In this document: in pieces, positions 25,032 to 33,988 of the stretch
How the letters are laid out: each line of letters begins with the position of its first letter
Numbering within the stretch: position 1 is the first letter of the stretch
From: Glycomyces sp. TRM65418
GTDB lineage: Bacteria > Actinomycetota > Actinomycetes > Mycobacteriales > Micromonosporaceae
Assembly: GCF_019710475.1 (NCBI RefSeq)
Contig: NZ_JAJFAX010000002.1
Span: 124,001 to 188,000 of the forward strand
DNA length: 64,000 nucleotides
Direction: 5' to 3'
Made by a program: the position numbers and the translations under genes
Notes under the pieces: model-generated
What the model saw: only the letters and a program-made list of their open reading frames with translations
Databases searched by the model: none
What the model was told of the DNA's origin: nothing

Positions 25032-26779
25032 GCCGCTTCTGGAACGCCATCGCCGCCCGGCGTGCCCGCCGCGGCAGGGCGCTCGAGGCCGACCTGTGGC
25101 CTGACACTGCCACGTTCGAGATGCGCCGGTTCCGCGCCGGCGATTCCTGGGGCGCGGTCCTCTTGGTGACCGGGTACCCCGCGACGCTGCCGTGGGGGTG
25201 GGCCGACCAGTTGACCGTCCCCGGCTCGCGCGTGTCCCTCGCCCTGCATCTGGACGGGCTCCCGGCGCAGGTCGCGGCGATGCAGTTGCAGCGCCGCCGC
25301 ACCCGCCTGGAGTCCCAGCGCCGCTACGAGTCCGCGCGCGGGCATCTGGAGGACCCGGCCGTGGAGGCGGCGGCCGCCGATGCCGCCGACCTCGCCGCGC
25401 AAGTCGCCCGCGGCCATGCGCAACTCCACCGCCAGGCGGTCTACCTGACCGTCCACGCCGAGGCGCCCGCCGAGCTCGATCTGGTGTGCGCGCGGGTGCG
25501 CTCGCGGGCGGCGGCAACGATGATCGACGTCCGGCCCGCCACCGCCCGCCAGCTCCCTGGGGCGATCAGTGTCGCCCCGTACGGGGTCGACCCGACCGGC
25601 GCGCACCGGACCGTCGACACCGCCACCGCGGCCGCCGCGTTCCCGTTCGCCTCACCGGATCTGCCCGACCCGACACCGGCGACCGGTGTCCTCTACGGAC
25701 TGAACATGTACTCCGGGGCTCCGGTGCTGTGGGACCGGTGGGCGTCGATGGACAACCACAACTCGGTGCTCATCGCCCGCTCGGGCGCCGGGAAGTCGTA
25801 CTTCACGAAGACCTCGATCCTGCGGGAGCTCTACCAGGGCGTCCGGGTGGTCGTGGTCGACCCCGAGTCGGAGTACCGCGCCCTCGCCGCCCATGTCGGC
25901 GGGACCGTGCACCGGCCCGGCTCCGCTGGGGCCCGGTTGCGTCCGCTCACCATGCCCGATGCGGGTGCGGCCGGCGAGGACGAGTTCGCGCGCCGCCGCC
26001 TCTTCGTCGGCACCGTGGTGGAGACGCTGCTGGGCGAGCGGCTCTCCGGCTCCGAGGCCGCCGTCCTCCAGCGGGCCGCCGCCGCCTGCTACGAAGCCGC
26101 GGGGATCAGCGACGACCCCGGCACTTGGGGCCGCCGGGCCCCGTCCATGGCCGACGTCGCCGACGCCCTCACCGCCGACCCGGCCGGGGTCGACCTCGCC
26201 GCCCGCCTCGCTCCATGGGTGGGGCCGGGCACCGTGTTCGACACCGGCACCGCCGATGCCGGCCCCCAGACGCCCGGTTCACCGCTGGAGGTGTGGGACC
26301 TCGCGTCAGTGGCTCCCGAGCTCGCGTCGGTCGTCACGCTCCTGGTCCTGGACCAGATCTGGCGGCGCCTGCGCCCGGGCGGGCCCCGAACGCTCGTGGT
26401 GGTGGACGAGGCGTGGCTGATGCTGCGCACCGGCCAAGGCGCGGCCTGGCTCTCCCGTCTGGCGAAAAGCGCCCGGAAGCGCAACACCGGGCTCGCGGTG
26501 GTCACTCAAGACGCCGAGGACGTGACCGGCTCCGAGCTGGGGCGCACCGTCATCCACAACTCAGCCACCCAGATCCTCATGCGCCAAGCCGCGCAAGCGA
26601 TCGACTCGATCGCCGCGGCGTTCAAGCTCACCGCGGCCGAGACCGCGCTGATCGGCTCGGCGCGGCTGGGCGAGGGCCTGCTGCTGGGCGGCGGCAACCA
26701 CGTCGCCTTCCGCGCGATCGCCTCCCCCGAAGAGCACCAGCTCGCCCTCACGGGCCTGTCCGCCGGGAGCCGGTCATGA
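25028..26779 (+). CDS. virB4: VirB4/TraE-family conjugation ATPase
   Basis: A 583-aa ATPase. Walker A is ARSGAGKSYFTK (about 250-261), followed by VVVVDPESEYRALA; Walker B is TLVVVDEAWLML, and AVVTQDAEDV near the C-terminus is typical of VirB4. VirB4 powers assembly and substrate movement in type IV secretion. The N-terminal 220 residues correspond to the usual VirB4 N-terminal domain in shortened form. Both ends overlap neighbours by 4 bp. The very high GC here produces a longer false frame in another phase (25192-27831), which should be ignored. Confidence 0.9.
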   Translation: MSRFWNAIAARRARRGRALEADLWPDTATFEMRRFRAGDSWGAVLLVTGYPATLPWGWADQLTVPGSRVSLALHLDGLPAQVAAMQLQRRRTRLESQRRYESARGHLEDPAVEAAAADAADLAAQVARGHAQLHRQAVYLTVHAEAPAELDLVCARVRSRAAATMIDVRPATARQLPGAISVAPYGVDPTGAHRTVDTATAAAAFPFASPDLPDPTPATGVLYGLNMYSGAPVLWDRWASMDNHNSVLIARSGAGKSYFTKTSILRELYQGVRVVVVDPESEYRALAAHVGGTVHRPGSAGARLRPLTMPDAGAAGEDEFARRRLFVGTVVETLLGERLSGSEAAVLQRAAAACYEAAGISDDPGTWGRRAPSMADVADALTADPAGVDLAARLAPWVGPGTVFDTGTADAGPQTPGSPLEVWDLASVAPELASVVTLLVLDQIWRRLRPGGPRTLVVVDEAWLMLRTGQGAAWLSRLAKSARKRNTGLAVVTQDAEDVTGSELGRTVIHNSATQILMRQAAQAIDSIAAAFKLTAAETALIGSARLGEGLLLGGGNHVAFRAIASPEEHQLALTGLSAGSRS

Positions 26780-27831
26780 AGCGGCTCCTGGCGATCGGCG
26801 CCGTCCTGCTCGTGCTCGCCGGCGGATGCGCAGTCCTCGTGCTCGGCGCAGCCCAGCAGGCACACCGCTTCCCGATCGGGATCGGCGGCTGCGCCGCCAG
26901 CGCGGCCGACCTCGAGGCGGTCGCCGCAGCGCTCGGCGACGGGTACGGGGAAGCGCAGGCGCGCCATGCGATCACGATCTGGCAGACCGCCGCCGAGCGC
27001 GACCTGCCCGAGCAGGCAGTGGTGGTGGCGCTGGCAACCGCCATGCAGGAATCGCGGATCAGGGTGCTGTCCAACCCGGCGGTGCCCGAGAGCGAGAACT
27101 TCCCCCACGACGGTGAAGGCTTCGACCACGACAGCATCGGGATTTTCCAGCAGCGCCCGCATTGGGGCGACGTCGCGGTCCTCATGGATCCCGCAGGGAG
27201 CGCCGGTCTCTTCTTCGACGCGCTGGAGCGGATCGACGGCTGGGAGGACCTGCCGGTCACGGTCGCCGCCCAACGGGTCCAGGTCTCGGCCTACCCCGAC
27301 GCCTACGCGAAGCACGAAGACGGCGCTCGGGCCGCCGTGGCGGCGATCGGCGGCGGCGCGGACTGCTCGGGCGAGTGGATGCATCCCGTGGCCGGCTTTG
27401 GGGTCGTCTCGGGCTGGCGCAGCGCCGAGCGTCCCACCCACAACGGTGTGGACCTCGGCGCGCCCAGAGGCACCGCGATCCTGGCCGCCGCAGCCGGGGA
27501 CGTGGTGAAGGTCGTGTGTAACGCCCACACGCCCGCCGGACGCCAGCTCTCCTGCGACGTCGATGGTTCTCCCAATGTCATGGGCTGCGGCTGGTATGTC
27601 GAGATCGCTCACGCCGAAGGACTCCTGACCCGCTACTGCCACCTGAGGGAGCGCCCCGAAGTGAACATCGGCGACACCGTTGCCGCCGGCGATCTCCTCG
27701 GCTACGTCGGGTCCTCAGGGCGATCCAGCGGTCCCCATCTGCACCTCGAGGTGCACCGGTCACACGCACCGACCTTCGACACCGCTTTGTCCCCTGTGGA
27801 GCTCTTTTCGTCGAAAGGTGTGGCACTGTGA
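26776..27831 (+). CDS. cell-wall hydrolase: lysozyme-like plus M23 peptidase domains
   Basis: A 351-aa protein with an N-terminal membrane anchor (LLAIGAVLLVLAGGCAVLVL), a lytic-transglycosylase-like region around VVVALATAMQESRIRVL and SIGIFQQRPHWG, and a C-terminal M23 metallopeptidase: THNGVDLGAPRGT carries the first His and Asp, and GPHLHLEVH the HxH motif. Such two-domain enzymes (VirB1/TcpG-like) open peptidoglycan for the conjugation channel. It is coupled by 4-bp overlaps to virB4 upstream and the coupling-protein gene downstream. Confidence 0.88.
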   Translation: MKRLLAIGAVLLVLAGGCAVLVLGAAQQAHRFPIGIGGCAASAADLEAVAAALGDGYGEAQARHAITIWQTAAERDLPEQAVVVALATAMQESRIRVLSNPAVPESENFPHDGEGFDHDSIGIFQQRPHWGDVAVLMDPAGSAGLFFDALERIDGWEDLPVTVAAQRVQVSAYPDAYAKHEDGARAAVAAIGGGADCSGEWMHPVAGFGVVSGWRSAERPTHNGVDLGAPRGTAILAAAAGDVVKVVCNAHTPAGRQLSCDVDGSPNVMGCGWYVEIAHAEGLLTRYCHLRERPEVNIGDTVAAGDLLGYVGSSGRSSGPHLHLEVHRSHAPTFDTALSPVELFSSKGVAL

Positions 27832-30209
27832 TCTCGTGGCTTGCTGATCCCTTTGCAGGGCTTGACGTAAGCCTGCCGATGCTGCTCGGGGCTGGAGGCT
27901 TCGTAGCGGCATTGGCGCTGTCGGTGGGGATCCCACGTGCGGCTGCCCGCCGTGCCGCGGCCGCAAGGTGGCGCGTGGGATGCAAGTACATCGCGATCGA
28001 GGCCCCGCCCGAGGTCGATGCGAAGGCCGCGGTGCTGGCCTGGCGGCAGCTGTTGGCGATCACGCATGGGCGGTGGCGGCGCTGGTGGTCGGGTCAGGAG
28101 CACTTGATCTGGGAGTACCGCTTCACCGGGGCGGCGTTGTCGGTGCGGGTCTGGGTGCCCGGCACGATCGCGGTCAGCCAGGTCACGCACGCGCTCGACG
28201 CCGCCTGGCCGGGCGCGGCCTACACCGTCACCGACGCGGAACCGCCCCTGCCCACCGGGGAAGCGGTGACGATCGAGGGTGGCGTGTTCATCCCCGCGAG
28301 GCACGCACTCGGCCTGCCGCTGGTCGCCGATGCCGCCGCAGGGGAGGTCCTGCGCGGCCTGGTCGCCGCCGGAGCCGCAGGGCGGCAAACCGAACGCGCC
28401 GTCGTCCAGATCGTCGCGCGCCCCGCCTCGAGCCGCGCCGTGCGGCGGGCCGCGAAGGTCGCAGCCGGGCCCAGGACGGGTGGGTCCTTCATCGGCGAGG
28501 TCCTCGACCTGGTCACCCCCGGGGCCGGCCACCATCCGACCGGGAACCGCAAGCCGGTCGAGTCGAACCGGGTTACCTTGCATCGCAAGGCCGTCGCCGA
28601 GCGCCTCGCCACCGGATCGCTCTGGACAATGCAAGTCCGATACGCCGCCGCGGTCACCGGCCCGAAGGAGGTCGCCATCGCCCGGGCGCGCGACCTCGCC
28701 GCCGGGACCGCGGCGGTCTTGGGCGGCGCGTGGCGACGTCGCCCCTCCCGCCGCATCGCCGAGGCCGTGAACGCCTGGGCCGCAGGCTCGGGGCTCCTGG
28801 TCTCCGCCGATGAACTCGCCGTTGCCGCGCACGTCCCATCCGACACCGTGATGCCTGCGCTCGCCCGGGCCGGAGCTCGCCCGGTCGCGCCCGTGGCGGC
28901 GCTGCTGGGCGGGGGGCGCGGCGTCAAAACCCTCGGCCAAGCCCTGGGAGGACAGCGGATCGGCTTGGCCGCGCGCGATGCCCGCCAGCACGTGCACGTC
29001 ATCGGCTCCACCGGGTCGGGCAAGTCCACGCTGCTGCTCAACATGATGCTGGCCGACATCCGCGACAAGCGGGCCGTCGTCTTGATCGATCCGAAGGGCG
29101 ACTTGGTGAACGACCTGCTCGACCGGCTCGACCCCGCCGAGACCACCGGGCGCCTGGTCCTCATCGACCCCGACCGCACCGGCGGTACGCACCCGCGACC
29201 CGGGCTCCCGCCGATCGCGCCCGGCACCGACCCCGAAGTCGCCATCGATCACCTCGTCGGCATCTGCCGCCGACTCTGGGAGCGGCACTGGGGGCCCAGG
29301 GCGAACGATATTTTGCAGCAGTCCCTGCGCACTCAGGTGTACTTGAGCGCCAAGGCGTCCGAGGCCCGAACTACTGACGAGGCGAAGGACATGGCCGACC
29401 TGGCCGGACTCACCGCGCTGCCGATCCTGCTCACGAACAAGCACTTGCGCCAGCGCTACACCGCTGCCATGGACGACGACAACCTGCGCGAGTTCTGGAC
29501 CTGGTTCGACTCGCTCCCGCCCTCGACGTCCGCTCCCGCGGTCGGCCCGGTCCTCGCGCGGCTCCGCTCGGTGCTGGGGCGGTCATTCGTGCGCGAGACC
29601 ATCGGCGCTCCGCCGGCCGCAGCCAGCATCGACCTCGGCGCCGCACTCGACAACGGCGGCATCGTGCTCGCCCGCCTGCCCAAAGGAACATTGGGCGAGG
29701 ACACCGCGAAGCTCGTCGGATCCATCCTGTTCGCCCGGGTCTGGCAGTCCGTCCTAGCTCGCCAAGGCATCCCGGAGGAACGCCGGCGGGACTGCGTCAT
29801 GTACGTCGACGAGTGCCAGAACTTCATGAACCTGCCCGACACCGTCGGCGACGTCCTCGCCGAAGCCCGCGCACTGCGCCTGAGCACCGTCCTGGCCCAT
29901 CAGCACCTCGGCCAGCTCGACCGCGAACTCGAATCAGCGATCTCCTCCAACTGCCGCAATAAGGTCTTCTTCACCATCTCGCCCGAGGACGCGCGCCGCC
30001 TCTCCGCTCACACTGCGCCGAACCTGACCGAGCACGACCTGGCCCACCTCGGCGGCTATACGGCCGCCGCCCGCCTGGTGTCCGGAGGCGTCGAGCAGCC
30101 CGCATGCACCCTCACCACGTTCGGACCACCCGATCCACGAGGCGACGCGGCGTCCGTTGCCGCGCAGGCCGACCGGTTCCCGGCCTTCCGCTATCGGAGC
30201 GGCACGTGA
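27828..30209 (+). CDS. traG: TraG/VirD4-like conjugative coupling ATPase
   Basis: A 793-aa protein with an N-terminal membrane helix (LLGAGGFVAALALSVGIP), Walker A GSTGSGKSTLLLN (K399) followed by VVLIDPKGDLVNDLLDRL, and Walker B VMYVDECQNF. The C-terminal STVLAHQHLGQLDRELESAI block is typical of TraG/TraD/VirD4 enzymes. It brings the relaxed DNA to the secretion channel. GTG 27828 overlaps the previous stop (GTGA), and the 3' end overlaps the replication-relaxation gene in the same way. Confidence 0.9.
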   Translation: MISWLADPFAGLDVSLPMLLGAGGFVAALALSVGIPRAAARRAAAARWRVGCKYIAIEAPPEVDAKAAVLAWRQLLAITHGRWRRWWSGQEHLIWEYRFTGAALSVRVWVPGTIAVSQVTHALDAAWPGAAYTVTDAEPPLPTGEAVTIEGGVFIPARHALGLPLVADAAAGEVLRGLVAAGAAGRQTERAVVQIVARPASSRAVRRAAKVAAGPRTGGSFIGEVLDLVTPGAGHHPTGNRKPVESNRVTLHRKAVAERLATGSLWTMQVRYAAAVTGPKEVAIARARDLAAGTAAVLGGAWRRRPSRRIAEAVNAWAAGSGLLVSADELAVAAHVPSDTVMPALARAGARPVAPVAALLGGGRGVKTLGQALGGQRIGLAARDARQHVHVIGSTGSGKSTLLLNMMLADIRDKRAVVLIDPKGDLVNDLLDRLDPAETTGRLVLIDPDRTGGTHPRPGLPPIAPGTDPEVAIDHLVGICRRLWERHWGPRANDILQQSLRTQVYLSAKASEARTTDEAKDMADLAGLTALPILLTNKHLRQRYTAAMDDDNLREFWTWFDSLPPSTSAPAVGPVLARLRSVLGRSFVRETIGAPPAAASIDLGAALDNGGIVLARLPKGTLGEDTAKLVGSILFARVWQSVLARQGIPEERRRDCVMYVDECQNFMNLPDTVGDVLAEARALRLSTVLAHQHLGQLDRELESAISSNCRNKVFFTISPEDARRLSAHTAPNLTEHDLAHLGGYTAAARLVSGGVEQPACTLTTFGPPDPRGDAASVAAQADRFPAFRYRSGT

Positions 30210-31063
30210 GCGCCCAGCCCCGTCCCACGGTGGCCTCGGCCGCACTGGCCCCGCTCGCGGGCCGGCTGACCGACCGGGACTTCGCGATCATCGACGCGCT
30301 CGGCCGCTTCGGGGTGATGACCACCGCTCAGATCGGCGCGGTCTGGTTCCCCTCCGCTCGAGTCGCGAACGTTCGCTTGGGAACCTTGATCGAGCTCGGC
30401 GTCCTGACCCGCACCCGCCTGCCGCGTTCGGGCGCCTGGCGCTACGCCCTCGCCTGGACCGGGCAGGTCGTGCATGCCCTTCGCAGAGGCGAAAGGCCCC
30501 CATCGAGGGCCGAAGCCGAATGGACGGTTCAGCGTCGCTTCCTGTCCCCGACTCGATCCCACGACGACGGCGCGGTCGAAGCCGTCGCCGCGCTGCACTT
30601 GGCCTGCCGCTTGCACGGGGGAGTCCGCGTCACCGAGTGGCTCTCCGAGGCCGAGGCCAGCGTTGAGTTCCAGGGCCTGCGCCCCGACGCCGCGTTCACG
30701 CTTGAAACCGGCCACGGCCGCCGTCTGACCGCCTGGTATGAGCACGACACGGGCACCGAGACCCTCGACCGGCTGGCCGCGAAGATCACCGCCTACCCGC
30801 GCCGCCGCTCGCCCCTGCTGCCCTACAACCGGAAAGTCCTCATCGCGGTCGCTGCCCCCGCCCGGATCCGCGCCCTCGCGGGCCGTATCACCGACACCGG
30901 CGACCTCACCGTCGCTGTCGGCCTCCACCCACGGCTGCCGCCGTGGCGGACCGACCTCGCCCCGGTGGTGCGCTTGTTGAGTGAGCCGGCCTGGCACCTT
31001 CTCGGCAACGGCAGGGGTAGCCGCAGCCTGCTCGATCTGACCGCACCGATTTCCGGCTACTGA
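30206..31063 (+). CDS. replication-relaxation family protein
   Basis: A 285-aa protein. The N-terminal winged-helix-like region (LTDRDFAIIDALGRFGVMTT, then AQIGAVWF) and the later VTEWLSEAEA...PDAAF...WYEHDTGTE segment match the replication-relaxation family that accompanies TraG in actinobacterial conjugative plasmids and ICEs. In that context it is a candidate for oriT or origin processing, since no classical relaxase was recognised in the window. GTG 30206 overlaps the traG stop. It is the last gene of the tightly packed transfer operon. Confidence 0.8.
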   Translation: MSAQPRPTVASAALAPLAGRLTDRDFAIIDALGRFGVMTTAQIGAVWFPSARVANVRLGTLIELGVLTRTRLPRSGAWRYALAWTGQVVHALRRGERPPSRAEAEWTVQRRFLSPTRSHDDGAVEAVAALHLACRLHGGVRVTEWLSEAEASVEFQGLRPDAAFTLETGHGRRLTAWYEHDTGTETLDRLAAKITAYPRRRSPLLPYNRKVLIAVAAPARIRALAGRITDTGDLTVAVGLHPRLPPWRTDLAPVVRLLSEPAWHLLGNGRGSRSLLDLTAPISGY

Positions 31064-31084
31064 GGCTGATAACGGTGCGTTTGA

Positions 31085-31147
31085 CCCATCACCATGGGCC
31101 CATCACCATCAACCCCTCCATTGGCCCGTGACTGGACCCATCACCAT
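31085..31147 (+). repeat. three CCCATCACCAT direct repeats
   Basis: Identical 11-mers lie at 31085-31095, 31099-31109 and 31137-31147, beginning about 20 bp after the replication-relaxation stop. They could be iterons bound by that protein or by a transfer regulator. Confidence 0.7.
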
Positions 31148-31505
31148 CCGCACCCCTGAACGGCAGCATTCACGCAGCGTACGGCCCTCATCCTGCTCCC
31201 ACCCTGAACCCGACGACATAGTCATGTCTCCAGCGGCTCGCGAAAAATCAGAACCCCAACCGGCCTGGCCTCCCGTTCCCCAGCCTTTCCGTCCGACTCT
31301 TCCCCTTCGTCTCTTCCGGTCTCCTGCAACTGACCCGATGGCCGCATCCGGGTCCCAGCTCACGTCCCGCTCACCAGTCGACGGTGGCCGCACTCCGCTC
31401 GCATCACCATCGGCACCTGCACCCCACCGAACCGCACGCCAGGCACCGGCGCGAGTCGTAGCCTCACTGCCCGAGCGGTGCCATGACTGCGACTGGAGGA
31501 GGGGA

Positions 31506-31556
31506 GCAGGGTGGGCCCCACCCTCCACAACCCGCCGCGCATTCCGCTCCTGCCTG
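31506..31556. promoter_or_regulatory. GGGTGGGNCCCACCC palindrome, site 1
   Basis: Palindrome GGGTGGGCCCCACCC at 31509-31523, preceded by GCA and followed by CTC and then CCGCGCATTCCGC. The same ~50 bp arrangement recurs at 33105-33156, so the membrane-protein gene 31628-32776 is bracketed by two related sites. The half-site also resembles the GTGGGC elements of the ICE control region. Confidence 0.6.
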
Positions 31557-31627
31557 CCCCGACCGACCAGTGCCACTTCGACCCGTAACGTCTCCTGCCC
31601 CAGTCGACAGTGTTCCCGACCGGAGTC

Positions 31628-32776
31628 TCAGCGACGGCGTTCATACTCGCGCCATAGTTCTCCTGCCGCAGCGCACACTCGAGCGGGACCAGCCCCCTCC
31701 TTCTCTCGATTCTTTTGTATCCAGCGGGCACCTCTGGCGTCCCACGGTCGCAGCTTCGGACGGCGCGATGCGAGCCCGACCACGGTCCCGAGCACCTCAC
31801 CGGTCTTGACGTCCACCACCCGGACCCTGGGCAGACGTACTACCGCCCTGAATTCCAATTCATGGCCATCGACCATGCTGCGGCCCAGGGACTTGGTCGG
31901 CGCCGGATCGAGGACGCTGCCGGTGGCGAACGCGAAGATCGCCATCACCGTCGCGGTCAGGATGAGGACCGGGTGGACCCAAATCCGCGGGTCGAGTCCT
32001 TCGTGCGCTCCCACCGCTATGCCTCGGGCCCAGAGGGATCCAATGCCGATCGCCGATGCGAGCCCCAGGGTGATGAGCGCTGGGAGGTGGGGTCTGGGCA
32101 GGAGGAAGTCCGCTGCGGATTGCACTGCCGTTCGGTGCTGCAGCCGCCGAATCGCTTTGCGGAGCCGTTGGGCTCGTTGGAGCGCCGGGACCGTCAGCAG
32201 TAGTCCGCCGAGCACGAACGCGACGAGGAGTCCGAAACTCCACCACCGCGGTGACATCCATTGAGGGCAGGCGCCGTTGCATCCCTGCTGCCAGGCGCTG
32301 TCGAGCAGGTCGGCCAACATGCCGACGACCACTGCCGGCCCCGCTGCGGCGACCACCCACCGGGTGGCCTCCGCGCTCGACCGGGTGGTCGGATGCGTGA
32401 CCATCACCAGGTTCAGAGCGTAGAAGAGGGAGAGCACGGCGGGGCCGAGGACCATGCCATACAGGGACAGGCCGAGTAGCACGCGACTGGAGAGCTCCGT
32501 TTCCCCGGCGAGCCTCGAGTAGAGGAAGGCGCACACGGTCAGGGCACACATCGCATAGAACAAGGTCTTGACGATCGAGGCGGCATTGATGTGGGCGTAT
32601 TTTGCTGAGGGACCGAGTTCTGGCTTGCGGCGGCCGGGGCCGTCCTGGCGTTCGAGGTAGAGGATCAGGGCCGTGAAGGCGAAACCGGCGAGGACCGCAG
32701 CGAGCGACCCGTACATCTGCGCGGGCGGTCCCAGGTTGACCACTTGAGCCATCGGCTGGACGGGTTCGTTGACCAT
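31628..32776 (-). CDS. multi-pass membrane protein of unknown function
   Basis: A 382-aa protein with about seven hydrophobic segments between residues 15 and 295 (e.g. YGSLAAVLAGFAFTALILYL, VLLGLSLYGMVLGPAVLSL, WWSFGLLVAFVLGGLLLTV), then a soluble Arg-rich tail. The ATG at 32776 is used because AAAGG precedes it and the frame upstream is not protein-like. It is transcribed toward the transfer operon and opposite to it. No family was recognised. Confidence 0.65.
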   Translation of the reverse strand: MVNEPVQPMAQVVNLGPPAQMYGSLAAVLAGFAFTALILYLERQDGPGRRKPELGPSAKYAHINAASIVKTLFYAMCALTVCAFLYSRLAGETELSSRVLLGLSLYGMVLGPAVLSLFYALNLVMVTHPTTRSSAEATRWVVAAAGPAVVVGMLADLLDSAWQQGCNGACPQWMSPRWWSFGLLVAFVLGGLLLTVPALQRAQRLRKAIRRLQHRTAVQSAADFLLPRPHLPALITLGLASAIGIGSLWARGIAVGAHEGLDPRIWVHPVLILTATVMAIFAFATGSVLDPAPTKSLGRSMVDGHELEFRAVVRLPRVRVVDVKTGEVLGTVVGLASRRPKLRPWDARGARWIQKNREKEGAGPARVCAAAGELWREYERRR

Positions 32777-33104
32777 GGGGGTTGAACCTTTGCACTGAGG
32801 GTTTACGGATTCGGCAGCGCTGGGGGAGCGGCCAGGAAAGCAGTGCCGCACTGAGAAACGACGACAGCTGAATGCGGGCAGTCTCGCGGTCGTCATCCCA
32901 AAACGGTCACAGCGGCCACCGTTCGGACTTGTGACGGGTTCATGAATCTGCCGCAGTCAAGTCTCGGTCCGTCCTCGATGGCGGTCGGCAGCGGGGTGAA
33001 TCGCCGCCCACCGGCACGTGCACCACATTGAGCTACACGCGGAGCACCCTCGTGAGCCGCAGCGTCACTGCCCGGCTGGCGACATGATCGCGACGAAGGC
33101 GCGC

Positions 33105-33156
33105 GCAGGGTGGGTCCCACCCTCTCACCGTTGGCCGCGCATCCGCGCCCACTGCC
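33105..33156. promoter_or_regulatory. GGGTGGGNCCCACCC palindrome, site 2
   Basis: Palindrome GGGTGGGTCCCACCC at 33108-33122, preceded by GCA and followed by CTC, then CCGCGCATCCGCGCCCAC. It matches site 1 and also parallels GGGTGGGCGCGCACCC...CGCGCAT in the ICE control region, suggesting one regulator acts at all three places. Confidence 0.6.
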
Positions 33157-33377
33157 GGTAATACCTGTGTACTCACTTCATCAACCACATATCGAGCCGC
33201 AGGCCCCGCCTGACCGCTCCGGACCGCTCCCGGACCTCCCACCAGATCGCTGGTCGGAACCAGAAGCACCGCAGCGAGGCGGACCACCGCGACTCGAACC
33301 CGCGACCCGCGACACCCACTTCTGGGGGTCGCGGCACTGCCGTGCCCTGAATAAGGGCACCACACCACTGCTCCCCG

Positions 33378-33401
33378 CCCGCGCACTCGCTGGTGCGCGG
33401 G
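33378..33401 (+). terminator. terminator hairpin
   Basis: CCCGCGCAC and GTGCGCGGG form a perfect 9-bp stem with a 6-nt loop, followed by TTT. It lies 50 bp before the ribosome binding site of the next gene. Confidence 0.6.
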
Positions 33402-33448
33402 TTTCGCCATACCCACTATCAACCGCCCTAAGAGAAAGGGATCGCGCC

Positions 33449-33862
33449 ATGGCGCATGACTGGAACCCCGGCGACCGCTGCAAGGTCCGCCCCGTCTATA
33501 CCCTGCCCGCCTCGACCAGGTCCCACTACAAGATCCGGTCCCCCTACTACTGCATGGCCACCGTGAAGTTCCTCCAGCACTCGATCGGACACACCACGGT
33601 GTTCGTCGAACTCGACAGACACGAGCAGCTGCCGCTCGCCGGTTGCGACCGCCTCCAGGCCGCCAGCCTGTTCGAACTCCACGGCGCAGCCTGCCAGTGC
33701 CGGCGGTGCCGTAAGACGCCGTCGAACTGGCGGGCCGAGCCCTGGCCCACCCGTGCCAAGCGGGTCGCGCGAGCGCTCCTTCGATGGACCGGCCGCGCCC
33801 TCGCTTGGTGCTGGCGAGCTCTCTGGGAGCCCTGCCCGCCCGCCAAGGCGACCGGCAAATAG
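33449..33862 (+). CDS. small basic protein with Cys cluster
   Basis: A 137-aa protein. The N-terminal beta-rich part (WNPGDRCKVRPVYTLP) is followed by a CQCRRCRK cluster that may bind zinc and a C-terminal amphipathic Trp/Arg-rich helix. ATG 33449 follows AGAAAGGG. It is the first member of the co-directional series of small accessory genes that runs to 44.9 kb. Function unknown. Confidence 0.65.
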   Translation: MAHDWNPGDRCKVRPVYTLPASTRSHYKIRSPYYCMATVKFLQHSIGHTTVFVELDRHEQLPLAGCDRLQAASLFELHGAACQCRRCRKTPSNWRAEPWPTRAKRVARALLRWTGRALAWCWRALWEPCPPAKATGK

Positions 33863-33919
33863 CCCCCGCTCGGGCTCTCCTCCAGGGGCGCCCGCTGCGC
33901 CCGTGCGCCATTCGAACGC

Positions 33920-33945
33920 GCAGCGGCACCGGCCGGTGCCGCTGC
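33920..33945 (+). terminator. hairpin between cargo genes
   Basis: A perfect palindrome with arms GCAGCGGCACC and GGTGCCGCTGC around GGCC, followed by TTC. It separates the genes at 33449 and 33989. Confidence 0.65.
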
Positions 33946-33988
33946 TTCAGCGCCCGCATTGGGGGCACGAATGAAAGGATCACCAAAC

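Larger units (their letters stand above)
31064..31627. other. non-coding region after the transfer operon, possible origin/oriT
   Basis: About 560 bp with no supported gene. It holds three CCCATCACCAT direct repeats at the start and a GGGTGGGCCCCACCC palindrome at 31509-31523. Frames in this interval on both strands are Pro/Ser/Arg-rich and look like composition artefacts. Position beyond the replication-relaxation gene makes it a reasonable place to look for oriT or an origin, but no nic site was recognised. Confidence 0.45.
32777..33448. other. intergenic region upstream of the small-gene train
   Basis: About 670 bp without a supported gene. It holds the second GGGTGGGNCCCACCC site, a GTGCCCT-GAATA-AGGGCAC hairpin (33342-33360) and a terminator (33378-33401). 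The promoters of the divergent membrane-protein gene and of the downstream gene train should lie here. Confidence 0.45.

Noticed and set aside
25192-27831. Very long plus-strand open frame spanning virB4 and the wall hydrolase
   Set aside because: It is an Arg/Gly/Pro-rich shadow frame caused by high GC; the virB4 and hydrolase frames carry the conserved motifs. Only its final part coincides with the real hydrolase gene.
31109-31576. Minus-strand 155-codon frame after the transfer operon
   Set aside because: Gly/Arg-rich without motif or ribosome binding site and it crosses the palindrome and iterons.
31128-32264. Plus-strand frame across the intergenic region and the membrane-protein gene
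   Set aside because: Ser/Pro/Arg-rich, antisense to the better supported membrane protein, with no ribosome binding site.
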